Made by a program: the position numbers and the translations under genes. From assembly GCA_964304625.1 (NCBI GenBank), contig OZ199840.1, positions 10,540,001 through 10,604,000 on the forward strand: DNA of 64,000 nt. Reading direction: 5' to 3'. Positions 1 to 11,641 of this stretch are shown here, one piece after another. Origin of the DNA: Kudoa neothunni (Eukaryota; Cnidaria). Under the pieces are notes generated by a model, which worked only from the letters and a program-made list of their open reading frames with translations, did no database searches and was not told the DNA's origin. How positions within the stretch are numbered: position 1 is the stretch's first letter; each line of letters begins with the position of its first letter.

Positions 1-33
1 TTTAATTATTATTTACTCAACAAAATATAACAT

Positions 34-231
34 TCAATGAGAATAAGACCTACAAACACTCGGAATAAATTTTGCGACGATGTTTCGTACATCCGAAACA
101 AACAGTAATGTGTTTCTTATCAATCCTCCATTAACGGCATTCAAACCATGAAAATATTGTTCGTTGATTTGGTGTGCTGTGTTAAAGCGTAGTAATAGAT
201 AAGTTTGAACTATTAGGATTTTTGGTTTCAA
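34..231 (-). CDS. possible terminal coding exon, unrecognised
   Basis: A 65-residue open frame on the minus strand at the window edge, in a stretch visibly less AT-rich than what follows. It ends with a stop codon and is followed by AT-rich DNA. I do not recognise the peptide. It could be the last exon of a gene, or chance. There is no splice or family evidence strong enough to extend it. Confidence 0.18.
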   Translation of the reverse strand: MKPKILIVQTYLLLRFNTAHQINEQYFHGLNAVNGGLIRNTLLFVSDVRNIVAKFIPSVCRSYSH

Positions 232-3200
232 GGATGTTTCTTTTCATTAATCATTGATGGAAAGATATACTAACTTTCTCATCATATTATTTCCAGGTTT
301 TTTAATATGGAAACACATATATAAATAATAAATCTATTAAATAGAAAAACACCACCATAGGTGGTCATTATTGATTTCTGAATTGACCCATATATTTAAA
401 AATTCCAATCGCGTCAGATTCTTACGGCATATTAGTTGTAATATATTCATAATCGTTTTAAAGGAATTTGACTCATCATTTCAACCTCTTTCGCAATGAT
501 AAAATTTAAAACGAAAGTCACGTGGGCATTGGTATTGGTAATAACAGTATAACTTCAAATTTATTCATCCGATTAACTTAAAATTTTATTTCTATATTAA
601 CTATTATTTTACCCCAAAAATTCAATGGAGTGTAAATGTTGGAATTTTTGTGATTTCATATCTTCAGTCGTAATATTTTAAAATCATATATTTCTCACCT
701 TTTTGGAAGATTAGAATAAAACTCATATCCTACAAAGAGAAAGCAAATGACGTATACAACTAATAACTTCTTGTTGGGGGAAAATTTTACCCCAAATTCA
801 TTAGAGAGTTAATATGTTGAGCGTTTTGGAGTGCAATACTGTTTTTCCACAATAATATGATCTTATGATATTCTAGTGCTAATTCTTAATGTATGACTCA
901 ATAAAATCTGGATATTCTAAATTGTATAACAAAATATTTATTAAGCATGTACATATGGAGATTTTATTGTCGTTTATCTTGATTTTTAAAGAAAAAAATA
1001 AATATTTTTATCAAATTTTATGTTCCACATCGGATTTCTCATAATAAAAATAATATTTTGTCTATTTATGAAAGGATTCTTTAAATTTTGTTACATGAGC
1101 TAAATGTTGCATAGAAAACTGTGGCTTTAACAAATTTGAGACCCAATATCCGTTATTGAAATAAGCAAAATATAAGAACGGTTGTATATTGTGGAAAAAC
1201 ACACTAGACCCTAAATATATTTCGATAAGATTTTCTATATTTAACGAAGTTAAAAATGAAACTTGAATATTAAAATCGTTTATTTTATAAAATTATTAAA
1301 GTTACGGAAGATAAAATATACTTAGTACATTTGATGCTTTTCGAGTTCAATGAAACCCCACAATTTTAATATTTATGAAACCGTAAAAAACTATTTTATT
1401 CTTTATATTAAAATTAAAACATAGTTTGTCGTGCATATAAAGAGAAAATATAGAAACAAGGATCTACGATAATCTGTGAGTAATGCCGAAACGGTCCATA
1501 TAAGGTAAGTTATGGCCACTTCGGATGATATATTTTATGAAAATCATGAAAACGATAGCAGTAAATTCTTCAATATGTAAAAATAAAATTACTATTTGTC
1601 AGATTCTTTGAATCCAATGAAAATGATATCGATTACCGTGAGGTATACTCCAGCAAATGGCGTAATATAATATACTGAATTCCTGAAAACATCAAAAGTA
1701 TGCAAAAATAGTGTTATGAACGATGCGCTGGATGCTACTTGTTATGTAATACATAGAATAAAAGGATTTCCGGATTTCTTAGATAAATTTTTGGTGATGA
1801 ATTGTATATCATAAAATGGAATACAAATAAAATTAAATCTAAATCATCACGGTGAATCTTGGGAACAGTAGTCAAATGTGGAATTTTACGTCTACATAAA
1901 TTTACTGATTTATATTGCAATATTCAAATCTAGATAGAATTATTTGACATTTTCATATTATAATTTTCATTGTGACATGAGTATAATATATTATGTGGAA
2001 ATTATTAATTTAAATTATTTAAAAAGTAAAAATTGTCAGGAAAACATGAACATTAAATAAAAATCATATTCTTGTGTATCAAAGCCACTTAATAATTCCA
2101 CGCATTCTTAAAAATCCGTTGCATTTTTAGTTTTTACCTGATTTGTAAAGAATGGCTAAATAAAATCACTATGTTTACACAAATCAATGTTTGCGCATGC
2201 CCGTCAATTTTAACATCAACACCTCATTTTAAAAACTATTCCATATCTAATGATATTTTAAGATTAAGATTTTATAAAGAGGTGCAACAGATTGAGGTTT
2301 AGTATATATATTTTTGTTTTCCTGAATTATATAGATTATATAATTATACTTCATGAAAATAATGATTTATTAGATGACACAACGATAATCCCTCTTTAAT
2401 TTATTTAAATTAATCTCCTTATGTTAACAATATATGTGAATATTTTTAAATTACGACAAGTTATAAATTTACAAACATCTTTGATAGAATTTATTACAAA
2501 TAAGCCCCTAATATTTATTCTTTTGGTTGAAATTGCGCAACTTCAAACATTTGAATTTTATTGTAGTGTAATATTTAGACAAACTTATTTTCAATTTTTT
2601 TGTACAATAGTAAAAATTACTTTAACATTTTTAATTAATTTGGAAGGAAGTTAGAAAGTAGAACACCACGTAGATGCAATGGTTTCTCTTGGTTATTTAA
2701 ATAAATATTAGGCACGAAAGGATTATGACCTTATTTTGAAAAATACTCTTAGTTGGTCTGTATTAATTGTTCAACCAAGAATAAAATTTACTATGTTATT
2801 ATCTGTGCTGTTCTATCAATTCATCTTAATTAGTTGGATATTAATATCAATTAAAATTTATGTTACTTAAACATTCTTCAAAATTAATTCACATCATTAA
2901 TCAATTATATCAAATTTATCTCGTGAATATTTTTAAATTATTATCTTTAATAATTTAATAAACTACAAAATTTAATGTACCCCACCAACCACCAAATGCA
3001 TAACATATACAGATTTTTCGTGTATTGTTGCTTAATACACATACCTATTCGAATTTTAATTCCAAAGTTATAAAATATTATATGTTGTTAAATCTATCTT
3101 GGTATCTAAAACTCATAATACAATAAACTGAATTCAATTTAGCCCCACAAACAATTCGAAAGTTTAAAACGGACCAATTTGTGAAAAAAACACAGATCAA

Positions 3201-3334
3201 AATAAATTATATCGTAAATATCATCGTACACTAAACAGGTCAAAATTGCACGCGAGCCATCAAACACAATGTATTTATTCCTTTTTTCTACAGAGAAGAT
3301 TAAAAACAAATTTCAACCATAAAATTCGTTGAAC
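232..3334. other. AT-rich intergenic DNA
   Basis: No coding exon chain, RNA gene or transposon end could be supported on either strand. Only short chance frames are present. Confidence 0.6.
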
Positions 3335-4673
3335 CTACTTCTTAACAAGATGATTGATATCACTGACGTTGTTGCTGTCCCTTTTTTCAGGTTTCTAACC
3401 AAAAATCAACTAATCATCAATATGTGCCACAAAAACTTACCAACTGTGAGGTGGCATTAATCGAAGAATCTTCCGCGGGAACATTCGACCAATTTTGAAT
3501 AAATTCTCTTATATTATTTTTAACTGAATCTTTATCGATGTTCGATTCTTCACACATTTTAATCTTGAAACCAAATGATGATTTAAGATTGATTTTTTCC
3601 ACTGATAATTACCTGTGCCTGTATGCCATCAATTATTTCTTGGATTTCTTTCAGTTGAAGATCTGTAAGCTCGTTAGTTTTACCAACACTTTCAAGCGCC
3701 TTGATAGCTTCATTATATTCTAAGACGGCTAGGTTTGATTCCATCAATAACAAATAACAAAATGCTCGATTGTAACATCTATCGAATCAAATCAATCAAC
3801 TCAAATGTGTTCATCCATCGACAACCGGCGTTACATATCTGCATACAATCTTGGATCACAAATGTCATGGGCTTTGTATATTCGTTTACATTCGAAAGAT
3901 TCTCTTAAAGATTCCTCAGGATTTTCTAAAGCACACAGCCGTTTAGTAATATCAACTCATAGTTATACCATTCTCTTTATATATCAAAGCGATAAGATTT
4001 CTTGTTTTTATCAAAAAATGAATACATGATTTGTCTTCTGGACTAGAATTAAACTATTCAAGCAAACTCCTAGCAGGAACATTTCATCTTTACTTTTTCT
4101 CAAGAGTTAGTCTAGCTACTTCAAGGATCTCCCAAGCTATTTCGATATCACTTGCATCATCGTTGACAAATTCTTCTCGTTGATCACTTTCCTCTCCATT
4201 AACGTCCTTAGAAGTGGAAACGCCTTCTTCATTGTTGGTGGGTTCGATATTAGTTTTTATTACCACGGGATTACCAAGAATCGGGTCATCACCGTAGGAA
4301 TGGTCAGATTCTTCATTGTCTTCGTCCTTATCACGGACAATTGCTTCGTTGTCTTTTTTCGCCGCATTCAACTTCTCGTCTCTACCAACAACAATACAAA
4401 CAAGATAGACCACCATTAGATGTGCAATACATATAGTTATCGATTAGGGCGGAAGCGTAGTCAACTGAAATTTTGCATTTTTCAAGATCACCTGGCTCAC
4501 ATTGTTCTTCCCTGCATTCCCCACATAAATTGGCATATTACATATTTTTATAACAAAATAGAAAACAACTACAACAACAAAAGTATGGTGGAATAAACAT
4601 CACACGCTTGTTGGAAATTTTTTTCAAGTTGATGCTGTTTAGCTTGACTGTGCATAGTTGAGATCATTTTCAT
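3335..4673 (-). CDS. NASP: NASP-like histone H1/H3 chaperone (SHNi-TPR protein)
   Basis: Eight exons on the minus strand: 4673-4579, 4511-4414, 4379-4094, 4042-3969, 3925-3835, 3778-3613, 3563-3441 and 3394-3335. They join in frame to 330 residues. Introns are 34-67 bases, all GT-AG. NASP proteins carry SHNi-TPR repeats and bind histones H1 and H3-H4 in nucleus and cytosol. Visible here: an N-terminal TPR helix pair (residues 1-64), an acidic D/E-rich insertion (about 65-143) of the kind that interrupts the second TPR in NASP, the helix AWEILEVARLTLEK (about 145-158), a TPR with YNRAFCYLL (about 216 on), and the family C-terminal signature SDINHLVKK directly before the stop. The start is the first Met in exon 1, whose helix resembles the family N-terminus. 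The 34-base intron 2 uses the second of two overlapping acceptors, since only that one keeps frame. Far shorter than vertebrate testis NASP, close to somatic or yeast forms. Confidence 0.86.
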
Positions 4674-5126
4674 GAGTTGCTTTGTGCTAAACACAAATCA
4701 TATTGGGTTAAGAATGTTGACTGAAGTTGATACTATGCCTGCTCCATCTTGAGATAGATTGGCGCAAGCGTCATCGTGCCAAATTTCGTGCGTAGGCCGT
4801 TGATATTGGCAAGCAATTTTAATCTCTAATATTATTGCGCGGGCTCATTAATATATTTTTTGTTCACAAACTTCTATTATTATTACTATTATTATTCATT
4901 TGATGATGATATTTTAAAAAATTTACGTAGATTTTAACTAAATTTAATTATACAATATGAACCCAAGTTCACATAATCCCCTGGGGACCAAGAAAAAAGT
5001 GCGTCAAATTGGTCACGTCCAATTTCTCGTATCTGCGTACATACTTATTTTAGAAAAAATTGATTCTTAATAGACACCGGATATTGATGTGGAAGTTTTT
5101 AATCCCGTTAACTCCCATTTATAGTA
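4674..5126. other. intergenic DNA between NASP and the pogo element
   Basis: No gene seen. It contains one copy (about 4993-5013) of a short motif, AAAAAGTGCGTNAAATTGGT, that recurs near 8287 and 8437. It ends with the TA dinucleotide (5125-5126) that forms the target site of the pogo element. Confidence 0.5.
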
Positions 5127-5149
5127 CAGTCGAGATTGGATATTGCGTG
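5127..5149 (+). repeat. left terminal inverted repeat of the pogo element
   Basis: 23 bases starting CAGTCGAG and ending TTGCGTG. They are the exact reverse complement of 7149-7171. Confidence 0.95.
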
Positions 5150-5324
5150 GGTTTCTGGGACCAACAAAAACCCACGCAATAAAAAATTTTTACGCAATAT
5201 CCAGACCTTTGCGTGCGCATTGTACTATAAAATATGATTTTTTCGTGTTTACGTCCGATGCCAATTAGTGAAAATCAAATTTTTATATATAAATATATTA
5301 TTTAATTAAATGAAATGTGATTTA

Positions 5325-6898
5325 TCAAATTTTGTCGAAAAAGCTTGTAATTTTAGTTTGTCGGAATCTTTCTCTTGATATTTTTAAAACTCGGTCCATT
5401 ATGGGATGTAAATCAAACAATCCCCTCGGATCCTCTTTAATAAAAGCTTCCCTCAGAACGTTCACTGCATTTTTCATTTGATTAATTGAAACTTTGATGT
5501 CTTCAATGATTGATTCGCTATCGTCAGATTCGTCACTTATGGGCAATAAGTCCTCATTATTTTCTTCCTCGCATGTTGCTTCATAATCGTCATCAAACAT
5601 ATTTTCTGAATCTTCGATTTCATCTAGAAAAAATTAATTACGTATACGTTAAATATTACCTTGAGAACAGTTGCTGATTTGAGGTATCTCACTCACATCT
5701 TCTTGGTCTATAAACTGATAATAACTTTATTGTCGTAATTTTATTTAATACCTCCAAATATTTTTGATTTTTTAAAGCAATTAATAATAATTTGCGGCGG
5801 AATACTGCCCCAACATTTAGTTAATGTTATCATTGAGTCAAGCAATGTATATTTTTTTATGATAGAATCTTCGCATAAAACCATTCGCTCGGTCATTGAA
5901 CTTTTGTACCTGCTTTTAAGGCAGCGAATGATGCCTAAATCAAGGGGTTGTAAAATACTAGTTGTATTTTTAGGTAAGAACAAAAATTTGATATTTTCAA
6001 AGCAATCAATATTTTTTGGATGGCCTGGACATTGGTCCAACAAAATTAAGACTTTTCTATTCTGATTTATCATCCTTCGGTTAAACTTTTTCATTATTTC
6101 GATAAATATACTAGAAGTCATCCATGCACTTTTTTGTGCATAATATTCACAAGGGAGGTGTTTGACTCTTTTAAAACATCTAGGATTTTGAAATTTCCCG
6201 ATAACAACTAATGGGAACTTATCCCCATTTAAAGCTGAGGACAGTAAAACAGTCACCCTTTTTTTGGATAATTTTTTCCCCTTAATCCCGACTTCCTCCT
6301 TTAAAACGTAACTACTATTTTGTAACTGCTCATAATAAAGAGCAGTTTCGTCGATGTTAATAACGTCTTTTGGATTATATGCTCTAATCAAATCAATGTT
6401 CTCAATAATCCATGAGTCGACAGATGCAACATCTGCACTCGCAGCCTCGCCATGGAACTTTTTGAAAACTATCCCATATCTTGACTTGAACCCTGCAAGC
6501 CATCCCTTGCTGGCTTTAAAATTGGAAACTTTGTTTTCATTTGCAATATAAGAAGCTTTTTTGATAATGGCATCTCCTGACAGAACGTTACCATTCGACC
6601 GTTGTTTAACAAACCAATCATACACTTCATCGTCTATATTTTTGAATCTGCCTGCCGAATGTCTCTTCCTTTTACTTTCAATATCTGTATTTTTGAATTT
6701 ATCTTCGTGCGAAAGAATTCTATCAAGTGTTGAATGACCTTAAATGTGATTTTACAATACTATTCATTAGAAGACTACTATAGCACTCAATTTAAACTTG
6801 GAAATTGTCATTGATTTCGCACCCTTCAACGTTTTTATTGAATTGTAGTAATGGATGATTTCCATTTTCTCTGAAATATTGCGTTGTTCACGGGACAT
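5325..6898 (-). CDS. pogo/Tigger transposase (CENP-B HTH + DDE), spliced
   Basis: Exons 6898-6787, 6738-5752, 5707-5660 and 5623-5325 join to 481 residues without a stop or frameshift. Introns are 48, 44 and 36 bases, GT-AG. An N-terminal psq-like helix-turn-helix (about 1-50, with SHSTLDRIL) is followed by a CENP-B-type DNA-binding domain (about 65-135). The DDE domain shows NIDETALYY (D167), ILLDQCPGHP (D272) and QPLDLGI (D304), so all three catalytic aspartates are present. The last exons give an acidic tail rich in D, E and S. The intronless reading would end early at 5741; splicing adds the acidic tail. The protein would bind the element ends and cut and paste it. It lies inside perfect inverted repeats, so it may be functional. 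Confidence 0.92.
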
Positions 6899-7148
6899 AA
6901 TGAAAAAACACTATCTGAATTAAACCAATTGACCACAAAAAACCACGCAATAACGAGTCACGCTGCGCCTAACAACCACGCAATAAAAAATTTCCACGCA
7001 ATAACGAGACTTTTTGTATTAATAAATTTTTTTAAATTTTTTGTTAACAAATATTTTTACATTACAATAAGATAATAACAATTTGAAAAAACTAAATTTC
7101 TCTCTTTAAAGGATAACTTTAAAAATCTCTAATTACGCAATATCCAGT

Positions 7149-7171
7149 CACGCAATATCCAATCTCGACTG
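7149..7171 (-). repeat. right terminal inverted repeat of the pogo element
   Basis: 23 bases starting CACGCAA and ending CTCGACTG, the exact mate of 5127-5149, followed by the TA target duplicate. Confidence 0.95.
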
Positions 7172-7173
7172 TA

Positions 7174-10100
7174 GATCTATAAAGTTTATTTTTTAGAATC
7201 TGCTGTATTTAACTATTTTTCGCCCCTAAGAGCGGTTGCGAAGGACCAAACATAATTAAATGCAATCAAAACTATACCTACCTGGATATTATGATTCTTG
7301 TCAATAGCCACCTCCTTTTAATAATGTTTAAGTTGCTTTTAAGGACACCAGCTAGCTAAATATTAATTATTAAAGGATAAGTAAGACCCCAGAAACATAC
7401 TCACAGCATAAAACTATTTTTCAAAAAATTAAGAAACACTCACTTTGTTGCTGTAACTTGAATATGTCAGTTTCATCTACATTGGAAATAAAATTTTCAG
7501 AACATCCTTTAAAAGATGTTTTGATTTGATTGATTCACTCTGAAATAATTTCAAGCGTATTATAAGCAGTTATGCTAATAAAATTTGACTTTTTTTAAAC
7601 ATTGAAACCACCCTAGATTTTCATATGAAAACAAACCTTTTTCTTTAGCTCATTAATTTCTCTTCATGATTATTATGGCGGCGTTTACTCCAATCTTTTT
7701 GTTCCATACCCACTCAATCCATCCATACATTTTTATTAACTGAATGAAATTGTCCATTATGAAAATATTTTCTATTGTTAGATTCTAAAAAACACCTATA
7801 GGTTTTAATTATTTGATCTTTCATCTTTAGGATGTTGGTTAAAGTTGAGAAAGTAGATATTTTAAAATGTGATATAGTGGCAACTTTAACATTATTAAAT
7901 GAGGGCTTTCATAATAATTAGTATTATTGGACTTTTCAGTAATAGATATAGTTTTAGGAATTTTTTGGACATTAATTGTTGATTTAATTAGGTAATAAAA
8001 CAGAATTTGTTTGTTTACAAAGTCAAACCCCTCCCTAATGGGTTTTATTTCGTTCCTGTACCCCGGCGTTAATGAGCGCTCGAGTTCTACTCTTCTCCCA
8101 ACTACAAGCATGACCACGATAAATCGTAGATCCCTGCGATTAATACAGCCTTCCTACTGAATTTCGGATTAGGAGTACAAGAACGCCTGGAATAGACCTC
8201 GTACTAACAACCTCAAGGTATGCGAGCCACACCTAACTCAACTATGCTATATTGTCCGGGATCAATAATAAATTAGTAGTAATAACAAAAAGTGCATGAA
8301 ATTGGTAAATCCCCCTGCTTTTAATTACACTATTTTGCAACTTTTTAAAACAATTTTTGGAAAAGTTTGGATTGAAGTATTATTAGAAACATATAAACAA
8401 GAGCCAATCAACATTTTAACTAAATAGGTTTTTTAAAAGTGCGTGAAATTGGTTATTTACTATGATGCCTCACTTATCCACGCTATGTCGTGGGACGCGC
8501 TTGCTAAGACTAGCATGTTAACTTGCCGAACATTTCTAGTAATGTTGCACCTATATCTCATTTTAAATTTCAACTGTCTTAGACGTTTGTTGTATTCTAA
8601 TGAGATATGAGATTACGCAAAAATTATTAGTAAATAAAAATTTTTTTATTTCTCTAAAATTTACTGGTTTAACTTAATAAGGGAACCTAACTGATTATAT
8701 TATCGGTCAGAAAAATATTAATTTTCTCAAATAATATTTTGATGTCCATTACATGGATAACTAGTTAATTTGATAAGGTAATACAAATGTTTAGCGCGAG
8801 ATTGGTATTTTTTATTCATGAACACTTCAATTCAAATCATAAGTAACATATTTTATGAGACAATTAAATTGTTCGCTTGCCATATTTTTAAAAGATATTA
8901 GCGAGTACTGCCCAGCGTTGCTTGGGGAAGATCTCGCATAGAATCGTTTCTTTATAACATTCACAAAATATTATGTTTCAAATTGATTTATAGAGTAGTC
9001 GAACTAAATTTTGTTAAGCATCATAGTTTGTCGATTTTGACTTCGAGATTTAAATCATGTTCATTTCTGTGCAGGAGTGTATCAATCCTGGTTATTAATT
9101 AACAATTTCTTGTCCTGGCATCAACGCTAATAATTTAAACTTCCTTAAAGTGCAATCTAATACGTTATTTTTTGGGCCGGGGGATTTTTAAAGTCGAATT
9201 CTGGAACGTCACGGAAAATGTGTGAACCACTAACTTTTGGAGGGATAAAAAAATAGAAAAAGGAATAGAGATGAAGAAAACACAAGAAAATTAATTCTTA
9301 TTTCTCAAATTAATATCCTTTGGCCCAGTATATACTTTAGTTCGCCTTTTTCAACAAACATTGAAGTATTTTGTTTCTTTCATAGTTATTAACTCAAAAG
9401 TTATTTACTATTACTATTCAACTTTTTTACCATTGATAAATAACAATTTTATATAAACTAACTTTAAAAATAAACCTTTTGCAAATTTCACAAAAATATC
9501 CCATTTCTCACTATAATAAAAATAGTTTAGGAACTTTTAAGTAGAGATATTAATGAAGTAAGATTTGTTTTATTAAATTTTTTATTGGAAATTAAGAATT
9601 TATTCAGTTTTTATTATTAAAATTAAGGAACCTAATTTTTAAAAATGATTATATTAATTTTTTACCTTTAAGTATGTGTAAAAAATTCTTAAACTATACT
9701 TTTATTGTTTTATAAGTTTTTTTATATGCCAAAATCTCCTAACAAAAGATTCGGCAAAATATACTAATTGTAAATATTTCAAGATGTAAACGCAATATGT
9801 TAATTAAGGTTATTATTTTTATCGGTACATGCATATTTCATTAAAACTAATAATTTTATAGAAATAACAATTTTTACGTTCATCGAATGTTGTACTAAAA
9901 ACATACGTAAGAATTTCTCTAATAAAGTAATAAATTCATATAATCGATCTTAAGTAATTTATCTATTGAAATTAAATGCTGATCTAAAATATAATGTTGA
10001 CTGAGTATTGAAAAATCTCATCAGCTCCAAGAAAATTAAGAATATTTTTTGAGAGCGCGAGGTTGTCTTCTCGCTTTTAAACGATTCTTGCTAAAAACCT

Positions 10101-11641
10101 ATAAAAATCTTTACAATTAAATTTGATATTGTAACATTTATGTTTATATCTTAAAAATATGAAATAGAGCCAATTTATGAATATTTATCAAAACAAATTA
10201 GAGATCAATTCTATGTTTGCCGAAAAAAGATGGAGATTACATGTGTATCCGACCGCGTTCAGATGAAAAATTCTCATAATTTTAAAGTTATTATTTTGAG
10301 CTGAATTTTTTCTCTCCATATTCCTTTATTTTTTCATCAAGAATCATGAAAAAGGAAATTCGGAAAAATATGCGCAAGGGGACGTCTTTTAGGTGCCGCA
10401 TACTTTACCATTACCCGATATTTTATTGACAGGCCTAATGAATATTGCAAACTTAATATGTTGTTTGAATTATTCAATGATGGCACGTGTAAAGATTTAT
10501 AAACATGTAAGAATAATGTTAAAGGGCCAATTTAAAGATATCTTAATACATTTTAATGTATTTTGATCCCAGAATTTCCATTGCTTTATATGATAAAACA
10601 ATATTCGAACGAATGAATAGTTTAATTTGACTGAATTCTGCGATCAGAATACTGAGAAAATAAGGATAACATGTGCAAGAGATCATCCGTGATGACACAG
10701 GATGCATCCGCCTTACCTCGCCGTTCGCACGAATTCGCCTGAAACTTGTTAGCAAAAGCATAGGAAGACTTTGATGAGATTTTTCTCACTGAAAATGAGA
10801 GTAGCTATAACAAAATATGTTATGTAACCTATTTTAGCTATCGAATGTCAAGTTCTGATGGATTTGATGATAAGGGTGGGGATTCGAATGTGTTTTGTGA
10901 GAAGACTAATGTTTAGGACCTAAATTATATCCAAAGGGTGATAGAAAAAAATTCACATTTTTTACATACGATACAAACTGGGTTAAAGTGGTTAAATGAC
11001 TATTTTTACTTTTTCCCTGCCCGATGGGATTACATGAAAGTGTTTACCAACTGTATGAAACTAATTTGTTACCCGAGTTACGAATGAACTTATTTTATCA
11101 ATATTTTTAGTAAAAAAATTTATCTCACTAATTCGTTACAATAAAGTCTAAGTAGACAAAAACACAGGTTGCGCCAACTAATTCGAACTATTTTGTGCAC
11201 AAGCAGCGTAAATCTGGGGAAATAGGACAGAAATTTGTATTTAATTTTACATATTATTACATTACTATTTATCGTATTTAGCGATACAATAACAACATGG
11301 GGGTCAATTTGACCCCAAAGGCGCCAAGAGTATAGTGGATTTTGAGACGCTGGGAAGCTTAAGAGTACGAGGCCTTGTTATACTCACGTGAACTAAACAA
11401 ACGAAGACAATATAAAATTTAACTGGATAAGAGAATGCGCCGAACTGCAAAGAAAAAATCAGAAACAACAATACCTAATACACATATGAAATAAACTAAC
11501 CTGAGTATATTTACAAAGAACCACCCGGCAGTAATAATAACATTAATGCCGGGAGATAATACAACAAGCGCCACTACCATTACATTCATCGGCAGATTGA
11601 TTAACTATACGTATTTAAATGTTGAACTAGATTTTATTTGG
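7174..11641. other. intergenic DNA, no gene seen
   Basis: AT-rich sequence with no supportable exon chain. It contains the SINE-like segment near 8.0-8.27 kb and two copies (about 8287 and 8437) of the AAAAAGTGCGTGAAATTGGT motif. A short less AT-rich patch near 10.66-10.76 kb has an open minus frame but no recognisable product. Confidence 0.5.
7990..8265 (-). repeat. possible tRNA-derived SINE
   Basis: Read on the minus strand from 8265, the sequence shows a box-A-like TAGCATAGTTGAGTTAGG followed about 30 bases later by a box-B-like GGTCTATTCC, the arrangement of a tRNA-type pol III promoter. The segment is much richer in G and C than its surroundings. The clover-leaf is degenerate (the base before the anticodon is not T), so it is not a working tRNA. 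The body after the head is unrecognised and no A-rich tail or flanking duplication was confirmed. Confidence 0.3.

Larger units (their letters stand above)
5127..7171 (-). mobile_element. intact pogo/Tigger-type DNA transposon (Tc1/mariner superfamily)
   Basis: A 2045-base element bounded by TA on both sides (5125-5126 and 7172-7173), the target duplication expected for Tc1/mariner elements. The terminal inverted repeats are 23 bases, begin CAGTCGAGATTGG and match perfectly. Subterminal regions contain several copies of CACGCAATA or its complement on both sides (5173, 5192, 6943, 6978 and 6996 areas). The transposase gene inside is complete. Perfect ends plus a complete gene suggest a recent insertion and perhaps an autonomous copy. 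Confidence 0.95.

Noticed and set aside
7839-8265. A functional tRNA gene
   Set aside because: Box-like motifs are present but the anticodon arm is degenerate and the acceptor stem does not pair.
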